A stretch of 64,000 nucleotides of DNA from Streptomyces sp. BK340 (GCF_007827595.1 NZ_VISR01000002.1:1-64000), one strand, 5' to 3'; numbered from the stretch's first letter, positions 53,344 through 61,481 are shown. Translations and numbers: made by a program. Notes: generated by a model from the letters alone, not told the origin.

Positions 53344-53424
53344 ATGAAGCGACAGGCGGATCTCACGAAGCGGCGGGCAGTCGACCTGTGCCGCGTTGCC
53401 GCCATGCTCTGTCGCCCCTTCTGA
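53344..53424 (+). CDS. Cysteine-containing leader peptide upstream of the sulfurtransferase
   Basis: A 26-codon reading frame: MKRQADLTKRRAVDLCRVAA then MLCRPF and stop. The RRAVDLCRVAAMLCR pattern is that of the 'putative leader peptides' found upstream of many Streptomyces sulfur-assimilation operons. Two Cys codons (16 and 22) near the end suggest that ribosome progress, and hence cysteine supply, controls the gene 131 bp downstream. Experimental mechanism here is unknown. Confidence 0.8.
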   Translation: MKRQADLTKRRAVDLCRVAAMLCRPF

Positions 53425-53555
53425 GCGAAAGTCCCCGACTTCCGCATCTCACCCCTGCCCTGCTGGAAGGGCACCCGTGCGCCTCCGGACGAACCGGAGC
53501 CGTACCCGTACGCACTCGCACGCCTCGCCGTAACTGCCCCGGAGGAGAGAAGAGC

Positions 53556-54401
53556 ATGAGCCGCAGCGACGTCCTCGTCGACGCCGACTGGGTCCAGGAC
53601 AACCTGGACAACCCCGGCATCGCGATCGTGGAGGTGGACGAGGACACGTCCGCCTACGAGAAGAACCACATCAAGAACGCGATCCGCATCGACTGGACCA
53701 AGGATCTGCAGGACCCGGTCCGCCGCGACTTCATCGACCAGGAGGGCTTCGAGAAGCTCCTGTCGAAGAAGGGCATCGCCAACGACACGCTGGTGATCCT
53801 CTACGGCGGCAACAACAACTGGTTCGCGTCGTACGCCTACTGGTACTTCAAGCTCTACGGCCACGAGAACGTCAAGCTCCTCGACGGCGGCCGCAAGAAG
53901 TGGGAGCTGGACGCCCGCGAGCTGGTCGACGGCGCCGACGTGCCCGAGCGCGCCGCGACCGACTACCGGGCCAAGGCCCAGGACACCTCGATCCGCGCCT
54001 TCCGCGACGACGTCGTGGCGGCCATCGGCTCGCAGAACCTCGTCGACGTCCGCTCGCCCGACGAGTTCTCCGGCAAGCTGCTCGCCCCGGCCCACCTCCC
54101 GCAGGAGCAGTCGCAGCGCCCGGGCCACGTCCCGACCGCCCGCAACATCCCGTGGTCGAAGAACGCCAACGACGACGGCACCTTCAAGTCGGACGACGCG
54201 CTCAAGGAGCTCTACGCCGCCGAGCAGGTGGACCTCGCCAAGGACACGATCGCCTACTGCCGTATCGGTGAGCGCTCGGCCCTGACCTGGTTCGTGCTGC
54301 ACGAGCTGCTCGGCGTCCAGAACGTCAAGAACTACGACGGCTCCTGGACCGAGTACGGCTCCCTCGTCGGCGTGCCGATCGAGCTCGGCGCCAACAAGTA
54401 A
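53556..54401 (+). CDS. cysA: Thiosulfate sulfurtransferase (rhodanese)
   Basis: 281 residues with two rhodanese domains. The N-terminal one is inactive; the C-terminal one holds catalytic C235 in AYCRIGERS and 'LVDVRSPDEFSGKLL'. This actinobacterial type (CysA/SseC cluster) transfers sulfane sulfur from thiosulfate to acceptors. Start behind GGAGGAGA. The upstream cysteine leader peptide and downstream DUF1416 gene mark it as part of a sulfur operon. Confidence 0.93.
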   Translation: MSRSDVLVDADWVQDNLDNPGIAIVEVDEDTSAYEKNHIKNAIRIDWTKDLQDPVRRDFIDQEGFEKLLSKKGIANDTLVILYGGNNNWFASYAYWYFKLYGHENVKLLDGGRKKWELDARELVDGADVPERAATDYRAKAQDTSIRAFRDDVVAAIGSQNLVDVRSPDEFSGKLLAPAHLPQEQSQRPGHVPTARNIPWSKNANDDGTFKSDDALKELYAAEQVDLAKDTIAYCRIGERSALTWFVLHELLGVQNVKNYDGSWTEYGSLVGVPIELGANK

Positions 54402-54443
54402 CCCACCGACCGACCTTCTGGTCAGACCCCTCTGGAGAAAGAC

Positions 54444-54731
54444 ATGTGTGGAGCGAAGGCCGGCGGCCCGGACGCCTCGACGATCAAGCCCGGTGAGACC
54501 ACGATCCAGGGTCAGGTGACCCGCGACGGCGAGCCGGTGACCGGCTACGTCCGTCTGCTGGACTCGACCGGCGAGTTCACCGCGGAGGTCCCCACCTCCG
54601 CCACGGGACAGTTCCGCTTCTACGCGGCCGAGGGCACCTGGACCCTGCGTGCCCTCGTCCCCGGCGCCACCGCCGACCGCACGGTCGTGGCCCAGAAGGG
54701 CGGCCTCGCGGAGGTCGCGATCGCGGTCTGA
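54444..54731 (+). CDS. DUF1416 protein (SseC-like)
   Basis: 95 residues, MCGAKAGGPDASTIKPGETT then a beta-sandwich-like body ('VTRDGEPVTGYVRLLDSTGE', 'FYAAEGTWTLRALVPGAT'). This is the SseC/DUF1416 family that nearly always follows the cysA-type rhodanese in actinobacteria. The N-terminal Cys at position 2 is characteristic. Role in sulfur transfer is suspected but unproven. It starts 42 bp after cysA behind CTGGAGAAAG. Confidence 0.92.
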   Translation: MCGAKAGGPDASTIKPGETTIQGQVTRDGEPVTGYVRLLDSTGEFTAEVPTSATGQFRFYAAEGTWTLRALVPGATADRTVVAQKGGLAEVAIAV

Positions 54732-54745
54732 GCAACCTCAGAACC

Positions 54746-54797
54746 GGCCGAAGGGCCGCACCCCCGGGTTGGACGCCTGGGGTGCGGCCCTTCGGCC
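54746..54797 (+). terminator. Strong terminator of the cysA-DUF1416 operon
   Basis: 19-bp perfect stem (starting ggccgaagggccgcacccc) with a 14-nt loop, 14 nt after the DUF1416 stop. Confidence 0.9.
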
Positions 54798-54807
54798 TGT
54801 CCGGACC

Positions 54808-54813
54808 TACCCT
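54808..54813 (+). promoter_or_regulatory. -10 element, leaderless promoter of the DUF3099 gene
   Basis: TACCCT, then GGAACC, then GTG 54820. It begins 10 nt after the terminator, so the promoter is wedged directly behind it. Confidence 0.5.
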
Positions 54814-54819
54814 GGAACC

Positions 54820-55083
54820 GTGCTCTCGAGGCGACGTCATCTGTACTTCGCCATGATGGGGACCTGCATCGGTCTCTTCGTCCTGGCGTGGGCGGTCGTG
54901 CGCCTCTGGTCGATCCCCGCGGCGGTCGGCATGTGCGTGGTCGCCATGGTCATCCCGCCCGTGGCCGCGATGGTGGCCAACCGGCGCGGCCCCGAGGACC
55001 GCTGGTGGGACGACCCCTCGGGGGACCCGCAGTCCGACGAGTGGTGGGACGAGCTGGACGGGAAGAAGCGGCCCAGGTCGTGA
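54820..55083 (+). CDS. DUF3099 small membrane protein
   Basis: 87 residues with two membrane helices (about 10-30 and 33-52) and an acidic, Trp-rich C-terminal tail (RWWDDPSGDPQSDEWWDELD). Actinobacterial DUF3099 proteins share this layout; their function is unknown. The GTG is chosen by the leaderless promoter. Convergent with the DsrE gene; only 10 bp separate their ends. Confidence 0.85.
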   Translation: MLSRRRHLYFAMMGTCIGLFVLAWAVVRLWSIPAAVGMCVVAMVIPPVAAMVANRRGPEDRWWDDPSGDPQSDEWWDELDGKKRPRS

Positions 55084-55093
55084 GACGGGCTGC

Positions 55094-55456
55094 TCAGTAG
55101 ACGAGCGCCTGCGTCTCGTCCCCCAGCGCCTCCTGCACGAAGACCTGCGCGCCCGCGATCCGTACGCCCTCCAGGACGTCCTTCTCGGTGATCTCGCGCC
55201 GGGCGGCGCACTGCGTGCACAGCGTGATGCGGCCGGCCGCGAGGATCGAGTCGATCAGGTCCGGCAACGGCGCCGCGTGCGGCAGCTCGAACTCGGCGGC
55301 CCGCCCCGGCAGTGCGAACCAGGACGACTCCCCGGTCAGCCACAACGAGACCTCGACCCCGCTGGCCACGGCCACCGCCGCCACCGTGAACGCCTGTGAG
55401 CAGCGCTCGGGTGCGTCGGCCCCGGCGGTCACCTTGATCACGAGCTTCTTCGCCAT
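55094..55456 (-). CDS. DsrE/DsrF-family sulfur-relay-like protein
   Basis: 120 residues. 'LVIKVTAGADAPERCSQAFT' and 'CTQCAARREITEKDVLEGVR' give the flavodoxin-like DsrE fold with Cys at 80 and 83, positions suited to carrying persulfide. DsrE proteins take part in sulfur relay (TusD-like) or act as unknown thiol carriers. ATG 55456 has TACGAT 6 nt upstream. Placement near the rhodanese supports a sulfur role. Confidence 0.87.
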   Translation of the reverse strand: MAKKLVIKVTAGADAPERCSQAFTVAAVAVASGVEVSLWLTGESSWFALPGRAAEFELPHAAPLPDLIDSILAAGRITLCTQCAARREITEKDVLEGVRIAGAQVFVQEALGDETQALVY

Positions 55457-55462
55457 GGCCGA

Positions 55463-55468
55463 ATCGTA
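55463..55468 (-). promoter_or_regulatory. -10 element, leaderless promoter of the DsrE gene
   Basis: TACGAT on the minus strand, then TCGGCC, then ATG 55456; no ribosome site. Confidence 0.5.
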
Positions 55469-55558
55469 ATCCTTTCCCCTGCAACTACATGCGCATGCCA
55501 TGAGTCTCCTGTGCGCGCGGATGACGGAATCCACGCTTCCCGTGATCAGGGAGACGTC

Positions 55559-56302
55559 TTGGAAGCAACAGAAGAGAGATCCGACGCGCCGGTCGTGCCG
55601 GATGCGTCCGACCCGTCCCGGCCCCGCCGGCGCGGCCGTACGCCCCGGCTGGCCGGTGCCGCCGCCCTGCTCGGTGTGGTCGCCGGCACCTGCGCGGGGT
55701 ATCTCGTGCAGGCCGACCGCGAGCCCACGAAGCTGCCGTCGCTCTCCCAGTCGGTGATCGAGCAGGCCAAGGGCGAGGTCGAACCGCTCTCGGCCGCGCA
55801 GGACCGCAAGGTCAGGACCGACGGCGACCTGCGCAAGCTGCTGCTGGCGAAGCCGCGCGGCACCCGGACGGCGGACTGGCTGCCCCGGGACGGCTGGATG
55901 GACCTGGCCGCGTACGCCGGCGACTACACCGACGCGGGCGCGGAGTTCAGCTCGCTCGTCACGGACCAGTTCCGCCGGGCGGCCGTCACCGGCTGGCGGG
56001 TCGGCCACGCGTACAGCGTGGAGATCCGGCTGGTCCAGTTCCGCCAGGAGGACTCCATGGCGGCCACCGACTCCAGCCACAACCTCCAGGACGACGCGGA
56101 GTCCGTGTCGCCGACCGACAGCTGGAGCATTCCCGGCACCGGGGACGGCAGGGCGTACGTGCACAACCACGCGCCGCTCTACAACGCCGAGGCGCATGCC
56201 TGGCGCGGGGACATAGCGATGGAGATCTGGGCCTACAGCTCCAAGCCGATCACCAGGAAGACGATCACGGACCTGGCCGAGCGGCAGATGGAGCGGCTGT
56301 GA
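55559..56302 (+). CDS. Single-pass exported protein A of a three-gene paralogue operon
   Basis: 247 residues from TTG 55559, 5 nt after AGGGAG (an upstream in-frame GTG at 55511 lacks a site). Acidic then Arg/Pro-rich cytoplasmic tail, one helix (about 31-52), and an exported domain of about 190 residues with 'LRKLLLAKPRGTRTADWLPR', DGWMDLAAYAG and 'VGHAYSVEIRLVQFRQEDS'. No Cys. It shares topology and short motifs with the next two genes. Function unknown; perhaps an envelope sensor (inference). Confidence 0.75.
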   Translation: MEATEERSDAPVVPDASDPSRPRRRGRTPRLAGAAALLGVVAGTCAGYLVQADREPTKLPSLSQSVIEQAKGEVEPLSAAQDRKVRTDGDLRKLLLAKPRGTRTADWLPRDGWMDLAAYAGDYTDAGAEFSSLVTDQFRRAAVTGWRVGHAYSVEIRLVQFRQEDSMAATDSSHNLQDDAESVSPTDSWSIPGTGDGRAYVHNHAPLYNAEAHAWRGDIAMEIWAYSSKPITRKTITDLAERQMERL

Positions 56303-57066
56303 CCGAGAACCGGAACGAGCCCCGCCGCCGGGGCCGGGTCGCCGCCGTCGTCGGTTCCGTGCTGCTGGCCGGGGCCGTCGTCGCCGGGGTCGGCTACACC
56401 GTCGTGACCGTGCAGGGCGCCGACCGCGACGCGGGTGCTCCCGCGTGGAAGTTCCCCAGGGCCAAGGTCGACCAGGGCCGGGCGGAGTCGCGCAAGGGGC
56501 TCGCCGGCCTGCTCGTGCCGTACGGGACCGACAACTGGACCCGCGGCCCCGACATCGGACAGTTCGGTGCCGACGCACAGCTGAGCGGCGCGCAGGCCAC
56601 GGCCCTGCGGAAGGAGTCGGTGAGCAGCCTGCCGCGGTCCCTGCGCAAGCGGATGGAGCAGCAGATCGACCGGCAGCACCTCAAGGGCATGGCGATGCGC
56701 AGCTACTACAGCGACCAGTCCAAGGCCTACCTGTGGAACGAGCAGATCTACTCGGTGAACATCGTGCTGGCCGAGATGGAGGACACGGCCGCGGTGCGCT
56801 CCGCCTCCAGGCTCCAGAACACGTTCCTCGACACCCTGGGCGTCCTGCGCGCGGGCCCGGGGATCAAGGGCCACGAGAACGCCAAGTGCTTCCGCTCGCC
56901 CAAGGCCTCCGACGAGGACCTCGGCATGATGCTGTGCTCCGGCTATGTCGGCGACATCCTGGTCAACGCCACCGCGTACGGCCCGAAGTCGCTCGACGCC
57001 GACGGAGTCGCGAAGCTCATGACCACCCAACTCGACCGCATCGCCGAACCGGGGAAGGCCGTATGA
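56299..57066 (+). CDS. Single-pass exported protein B of the paralogue operon
   Basis: 255 residues. GTG start overlaps the previous stop (GTGA). Arg-rich tail (NRNEPRRRGRV), one helix (about 13-35), then an exported domain: 'RKGLAGLLVPYGTDNWTRGP', 'QIYSVNIVLAEMEDTAAVRS' and one possible disulfide (FRS near C200 and LC near C216). The most divergent of the three. Function unknown. Confidence 0.75.
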   Translation: MTENRNEPRRRGRVAAVVGSVLLAGAVVAGVGYTVVTVQGADRDAGAPAWKFPRAKVDQGRAESRKGLAGLLVPYGTDNWTRGPDIGQFGADAQLSGAQATALRKESVSSLPRSLRKRMEQQIDRQHLKGMAMRSYYSDQSKAYLWNEQIYSVNIVLAEMEDTAAVRSASRLQNTFLDTLGVLRAGPGIKGHENAKCFRSPKASDEDLGMMLCSGYVGDILVNATAYGPKSLDADGVAKLMTTQLDRIAEPGKAV

Positions 57067-57932
57067 GCGAGCAGGAGACAACCGTCCCCCCGGAGCAGCC
57101 CGTGGCACAGGTCTTCTCCCCGGCCGCCGCCGGGGCCGAGGGCGGGCTCCAGACTCCGGCCCCCGGCAAGGACCGCCGCGCCCTGCGGGCCGTGCTGCGC
57201 TGGACCGCGGCCGTCGCGGTCTTCGCGGTGGCCGGGGCGGGAACGGCGTACGGGATCACCCGGATGGACCGGACGGACGTCCCCGGACTGGCCACCGCCT
57301 CGGACGGCCGCTGGGAGTACCCGGAGCTGACCAGGCCGCCGCTGCCCTCGGGCAGCCCCGGTCCGTTCGCCGACGGGAACCCGGCCGGCGCCCACTACGC
57401 CGACCTGCGCGCCCTGCTCCTGCCCGCGCCCGGGGGCGCGAGGGAGGACAAGGCGTTGCGCGGCTCGGACGGCTGGCTGGCGACGGAGGACTACCTGGCG
57501 GAGTACGCCGTCGAGGAGGAGCGGGACGAACTGCGGCAGAAGCTGGTCGACAACGGCCTGCGGCACATCGCGGCCCGCGGCTGGACCACCCCGGACGGCA
57601 CCCGGACCCGTGTCTACCTGCTGCAGTTCGGCACGGCGAACGTCGTGGACAACCAGTTCGCGAGCGACAACGTCGCCTACGGCACCCCGGCCTACCAGGT
57701 GCGCGGCTCCGGCGCGGCCGTCTACGACGAGGGCTTCCCCGAGCGGGCCGCCGTCTCCGGGGTCGAGCGCACCGCCTACGTCGAGTCGAAGCCGTACGGC
57801 GCCGAGCAGGTCCGGCAGGCCTACGTCGCCGCCGGGGACGTCTTCGCGGTGATCCTGCAGTCCCGGAGGGGGACCGCCCCCGCCGTTCCCTTCCAGCAGA
57901 CGGTCGTCCTGCAGAGCCAGCTGCTCGGCTGA
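57063..57932 (+). CDS. Single-pass exported protein C of the paralogue operon
   Basis: 289 residues. ATG overlaps the previous stop (ATGA). Cytoplasmic tail, one helix (about 43-66), then an exported domain whose 'LRALLLPAPGGAREDKALRG', SDGWLATEDYL and 'TRVYLLQFGTANVVDNQFAS' parallel the LRKLLLAKPRG, DGWMDL and VEIRLVQF segments of protein A. The coupling of all three frames suggests the products form a complex (inference). Confidence 0.75.
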   Translation: MSEQETTVPPEQPVAQVFSPAAAGAEGGLQTPAPGKDRRALRAVLRWTAAVAVFAVAGAGTAYGITRMDRTDVPGLATASDGRWEYPELTRPPLPSGSPGPFADGNPAGAHYADLRALLLPAPGGAREDKALRGSDGWLATEDYLAEYAVEEERDELRQKLVDNGLRHIAARGWTTPDGTRTRVYLLQFGTANVVDNQFASDNVAYGTPAYQVRGSGAAVYDEGFPERAAVSGVERTAYVESKPYGAEQVRQAYVAAGDVFAVILQSRRGTAPAVPFQQTVVLQSQLLG

Positions 57933-58038
57933 TCCCGAAGGGACGCCGGAGGGCGTACCTGACCGGGAGCTCCGGGCCCCGGACGCGTAAGCTGGGGCCC
58001 GGCTCTGTCGTACGCCCACCCTCGCTCAAGGAGCACCC

Positions 58039-58137
58039 GTGGAGATCTTCTTCGAAACCCTGCTGGTCCTGGTCTGCGTCGGCGTCCTCGCCTTCGCCGG
58101 GCTGACCGTGAAGAAGCTGTACCAGGGCCAGCGCTGA
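58039..58137 (+). CDS. 32-residue single-helix membrane peptide
   Basis: GTG 58039 lies 6 nt after AAGGAG. The peptide is VEIFFETLLVLVCVGVLAFA then GLTVKKLYQGQR: one hydrophobic helix and a basic tail that should face the cytoplasm. The codons have strong third-position GC. It stands alone between the paralogue operon and the nitrobindin gene. Too short for most gene finders; function unknown. Confidence 0.65.
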   Translation: MEIFFETLLVLVCVGVLAFAGLTVKKLYQGQR

Positions 58138-58160
58138 CCCCCACCTAGGAACTGCCGCTC

Positions 58161-58736
58161 ATGATCGAGATCCCGTCCGACCTCCACAAGGACCTGGTTC
58201 CCCTCGCCTTCCTGCTCGGGAACTGGGCCGGTGCGGGCGTCCACGACTTCCCCGGCTCGGAGAAGTGCAACTTCGGCCAGGAGGTCACCTTCACCCACGA
58301 CGGCCGGGACTTCCTGGAGTACCGCTCCCACACCTGGGTGCTGGACAACGACGGGAACAAGGTCCGTCCGCTGGAGTCGGAGTCCGGCTTCTGGCGGATC
58401 GACGCGGGCCGCAAGGTCGAGGTCACGATGACCCGCGACGACGGTGTCATCGAGATCTGGTACGGCGAGCTGGCCGACAAGAAGCCCCAGATCGACCTGG
58501 TCACGGACGCCGTGGCGCGTACGGCCGCCTCGCAGCCCTACACCGGCGGCAAGCGCCTGTACGGCTACGTCAAGAGCGACCTCATGTGGGTCGGCGAGAA
58601 GCAGACCCCCGAGGTCGAGCTGCGCCCCTACATGTCGGCGCACCTGAAGAAGGTCGTCACCCCGGAGGAGGTCGAGCGCTGGGCCAAGGCCCTCCCGGAC
58701 GACCTGCCCGACGACGGCATCGCGTTCTTCAAGTAG
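58161..58736 (+). CDS. Nitrobindin-like heme-binding beta-barrel (DUF1794)
   Basis: 191 residues forming a FABP-like ten-stranded barrel. The signature GxWxGxG is at 20-26 (GNWAGAG), and H161 near the C-terminus (MSAHLKKV) corresponds to the heme-iron ligand of nitrobindins. Such proteins bind heme and nitric oxide and can isomerise peroxynitrite. ATG 58161 lies shortly after CCTAGGAAC, a weak site. It sits 23 bp after the membrane peptide. Confidence 0.9.
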   Translation: MIEIPSDLHKDLVPLAFLLGNWAGAGVHDFPGSEKCNFGQEVTFTHDGRDFLEYRSHTWVLDNDGNKVRPLESESGFWRIDAGRKVEVTMTRDDGVIEIWYGELADKKPQIDLVTDAVARTAASQPYTGGKRLYGYVKSDLMWVGEKQTPEVELRPYMSAHLKKVVTPEEVERWAKALPDDLPDDGIAFFK

Positions 58737-58755
58737 GCCTTCCACCGGGTGGCTC

Positions 58756-58761
58756 TAGACT
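58756..58761 (+). promoter_or_regulatory. -10 element, leaderless promoter of nur
   Basis: TAGACT, then TTCCAGT, then GTG 58769. Confidence 0.5.
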
Positions 58762-58768
58762 TTCCAGT

Positions 58769-59206
58769 GTGGTGAGCACCGACTGGAAGAGCGACCTCAG
58801 GCAGCGCGGCTACCGGCTGACGCCGCAGCGGCAACTCGTGCTCGAAGCCGTGGACACCCTTGAGCACGCGACCCCCGACGACATCCTCGGTGAAGTGAGG
58901 AAGACCGCGTCGGGGGTCAACATTTCCACCGTGTACCGCACGCTGGAGCTGCTGGAGGAGCTGGGCCTGGTCAGCCACGCCCACCTCGGCCACGGTGCGC
59001 CCACGTACCACCTCGCCGACCGCCACCACCATCTGCACCTGGTGTGCCGCGACTGCGAGAACGTCATCGAGGCGGACGTGGACGTGGCCGCGGAGTTCAC
59101 GGCCAAACTGCGGGGGCAGTTCGGCTTCGACACCGACATGAAGCACTTCGCGATCTTCGGGCGCTGCCAGGACTGTTCGCTCAAGGGTTCAAGTACCAAG
59201 TCGTAG
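58769..59206 (+). CDS. nur: Nickel-responsive Fur-family regulator Nur
   Basis: 145 residues. A Fur-type winged helix ('QRGYRLTPQRQLVLEAVDTL', 'NISTVYRTLELLEELGLVSH') and dimerisation domain with two CxxC pairs (CRDC, CQDC). With the start at GTG 58769 the residues reported for S. coelicolor Nur fall in register: Ni-site H70, H72, H126 and M-site H33, H86, H88, H90. Nur represses nickel uptake and an Fe-superoxide dismutase gene when nickel is plentiful. No nickel genes are nearby. Confidence 0.95.
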   Translation: MVSTDWKSDLRQRGYRLTPQRQLVLEAVDTLEHATPDDILGEVRKTASGVNISTVYRTLELLEELGLVSHAHLGHGAPTYHLADRHHHLHLVCRDCENVIEADVDVAAEFTAKLRGQFGFDTDMKHFAIFGRCQDCSLKGSSTKS

Positions 59207-59209
59207 GCT
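59204..59209 (+). promoter_or_regulatory. -10 element, possible leaderless promoter of the YgfZ-like gene
   Basis: TAGGCT overlaps the nur stop and lies 7 nt before ATG 59217, so the gene may be transcribed independently of nur. Confidence 0.4.
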
Positions 59210-59216
59210 TACCCGT

Positions 59217-60182
59217 ATGAAGAGCCCTCTGCTGTCCCTGCCCGGCGCCGTCCCCGCCGAGGGTGTGGACGAAGACGTCGCCGCCCACTACGGCGACCTG
59301 TTCCGCGAGCAGCGCGCCCTCGCCGACGGCACCGGATTCGTCGACCTCTCCCACCGCGGGGTCCTCACCGTGACCGGTGAGGACCGCCTCAGCTGGCTGC
59401 ATCTCCTGCTCACCCAGCACGTCAGCGATCTGCCCGCGGGCGAGGCCACCGAGGCACTGATCCTCTCCGCGCACGGCCACATCGAGCACGCGCTGTATCT
59501 GGTGGACGACGGGACGACGGTCTGGGCCCATGTGGAGCCCGGCACCCAGGAGGCGCTGCTCGCGTACCTGGAGTCGATGAAGTTCTTCTACCGGGTCGAC
59601 GTCGCCGACCGCACCGACGACTTCGCGGTCGTCAGCCTGCCGGCCGGCTCGATCGCCGAGGTGCCGGAGGGTGTCGTCGTACGCGAGACGGCGTACGGCC
59701 GTGACCTCTTCCTGCCCCGTGCCGACCTGGAGCCCTTCGCCGCCGCTGCCGGCCCCGCCGCCGGTCTGCTGGCCCACGAGGCGCTGCGCGTCGAGCACCA
59801 CCGGCCCCGCGTCGGCTTCGAGACCGACCACCGCACGATCCCGCACGAGCTGGGCTGGATCGGCACCGCGGTCCACCTCCAGAAGGGCTGCTACCGAGGC
59901 CAGGAGACGGTGGCCCGCGTGCAGAACCTGGGCAAGCCGCCGCGCCGTCTGGTCTTCCTGCACCTGGACGGCAGCGACGTCCACCTGCCGGTCCACGGCA
60001 CCGAGATCCACCTCGCGGACGAGGGCCCCGACGGCCGCAAGATCGGCTTCGTGACGACGTCGGTACGCCACCACGAACTGGGCCCGATCGCCCTGGCCCT
60101 GGTGAAGCGCAACGTCCCGACCGACGCGAGGCTCCTGGCCGGAGACACGGCCGCCGCGCAGGAGGTCGTGGTCAAGCCGTAG
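59217..60182 (+). CDS. YgfZ/GcvT-like folate-binding protein
   Basis: 321 residues. It has the GcvT-like fold and the YgfZ signature KGCYRGQE at 223-230, with the functional Cys225. YgfZ (IBA57) proteins help build or repair certain iron-sulfur clusters with tetrahydrofolate. N-terminal 'LSHRGVLTVTGEDRLSWLHL' is typical. Ten bp downstream of nur and probably from its own promoter. Convergent with dtd. Confidence 0.93.
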   Translation: MKSPLLSLPGAVPAEGVDEDVAAHYGDLFREQRALADGTGFVDLSHRGVLTVTGEDRLSWLHLLLTQHVSDLPAGEATEALILSAHGHIEHALYLVDDGTTVWAHVEPGTQEALLAYLESMKFFYRVDVADRTDDFAVVSLPAGSIAEVPEGVVVRETAYGRDLFLPRADLEPFAAAAGPAAGLLAHEALRVEHHRPRVGFETDHRTIPHELGWIGTAVHLQKGCYRGQETVARVQNLGKPPRRLVFLHLDGSDVHLPVHGTEIHLADEGPDGRKIGFVTTSVRHHELGPIALALVKRNVPTDARLLAGDTAAAQEVVVKP

Positions 60183-60226
60183 CTCACGGCCCCTGTGAAG
60201 GTGCGGCGCCGTCGGTTTTCGCGGCG

Positions 60227-60652
60227 CTAGATCTCCACCAGCACCGTGAACGGCCCGTCATTTGTCAACGACACCCGCATCCGGGCCCCGAACCGGCCCG
60301 TCGCCACCGTCGCGCCCAGGGCACGCAGCTGGGCGACGACCTCGTCGACCAGGGGCTCGGCGACGTCGCCGGGGGCCGCCGCGTTCCAGGTGGGGCGGCG
60401 GCCCTTGCGGGCGTCGCCGTAGAGGGTGAACTGGCTGATGACGAGCAGCGGGGCGTCGATGTCCGAGCAGGACTTCTCGTCGTGCAGCATGCGGATCGAC
60501 CAGAGCTTGCGGGCCAGTTGGGCCGCCTTCTCCTTGGTGTCCTCGTGGGTCACCCCCACCAGGACGCACAGGCCCTCGCCCTCGATCGCGCCCACCGTCT
60601 CGCCGTCCACGACGACACTCGCGCCGTCCACTCTCTGCACCACCGCACGCAT
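60227..60652 (-). CDS. dtd: D-aminoacyl-tRNA deacylase Dtd
   Basis: 141 residues, [20 protein letters not shown] at the start. Both active-site motifs are present: [15 protein letters not shown] (SQFTL) and '[14 protein letters not shown]' (NxGP-like, here NDGP). It removes D-amino acids, and glycine, wrongly attached to tRNA. ATG 60652 gives the family's normal length; an in-frame extension upstream is not needed. Confidence 0.95.
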   Translation of the reverse strand: MRAVVQRVDGASVVVDGETVGAIEGEGLCVLVGVTHEDTKEKAAQLARKLWSIRMLHDEKSCSDIDAPLLVISQFTLYGDARKGRRPTWNAAAPGDVAEPLVDEVVAQLRALGATVATGRFGARMRVSLTNDGPFTVLVEI

Positions 60653-60811
60653 GCGCACCATCATGCCGGGTGCCCGGGACCCGGTCACAGGCGGTCCATT
60701 ATTGCTCCTTAAGCCCCCATCTGGGGCCGTTCGGGGGCACTCGGTCACATAGTGGCCACTTGGGGTGGCACGATGCTTCCACACGCCGGTCGAGGGGACG
60801 GTCACACGCAC

Positions 60812-61402
60812 ATGAGCACACCGATTACCGGGTGGCTGGAGACGCACCGGCCGCCCGTGCAGCGCGGCGACGGCCCGTCCGGCCCGTCGCTGCCCGCGGA
60901 ACCGCCCGAGCACGACCTGGCCCGGCTGAGCCTGCCCGAACTGCGCGTCCTGCGCCGTGACGCGCAGCGCGACGAGGCGGACCTCAGCTATGTGCGGCGG
61001 CTGCTGCAGGGCCGGATCGACATCCTGCGCGCGGAACTGGCCCGGCGCGGCCGGGCGTCCGTGCCGGCGCCCGCGGACGCCTCCGTGGTGGAGCGGCTCC
61101 CGGAGATCCTCACCGACGCCCCGGCCCGGCAGCGCTCCTCGGCCCGCCATGTCACACTCGGCACCCCGCACAACGAGGAGTACCGGCTGCTGGCCGCGGA
61201 GATGCTCGGCGAGGTCGAGCTGTCGGACCTCAAGGCCCGCACCGATCTGGAGCTGACCACCGCCATGGGCCGCCTGGTCCGCTACGAGCAGGAGGTCTCC
61301 CGGCGCCGCCAGCGCCTGCAGCGGGTCACCGACGACTGCAGCGGGGAGATCGCCCGCCGCTACCGGGTGGGCGAGGCGCAGGTGGACGATCTCCTGACCT
61401 GA
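60812..61402 (+). CDS. rsiG: RsiG, c-di-GMP-dependent anti-sigma factor
   Basis: 196 residues, mostly helical. Both copies of the c-di-GMP-binding signature E(X)3S(X)2R(X)3Q(X)3D are present: E55/S59/R62/Q66/D70 and E159/S163/R166/Q170/D174, one on each arm of the coiled coil. In S. venezuelae RsiG loaded with c-di-GMP binds the sporulation sigma factor WhiG and holds it inactive. Start ATG 60812 follows GAGGGGACGG. An in-frame GTG at 60752 is possible. Confidence 0.92.
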   Translation: MSTPITGWLETHRPPVQRGDGPSGPSLPAEPPEHDLARLSLPELRVLRRDAQRDEADLSYVRRLLQGRIDILRAELARRGRASVPAPADASVVERLPEILTDAPARQRSSARHVTLGTPHNEEYRLLAAEMLGEVELSDLKARTDLELTTAMGRLVRYEQEVSRRRQRLQRVTDDCSGEIARRYRVGEAQVDDLLT

Positions 61403-61481
61403 CGGGACCGGCCTTGCCGACCCCACGGGACCCGAGGGGGAGGCGGGCGAAATCCGGGCGACACGGCTCGGGAGGCGCGCC

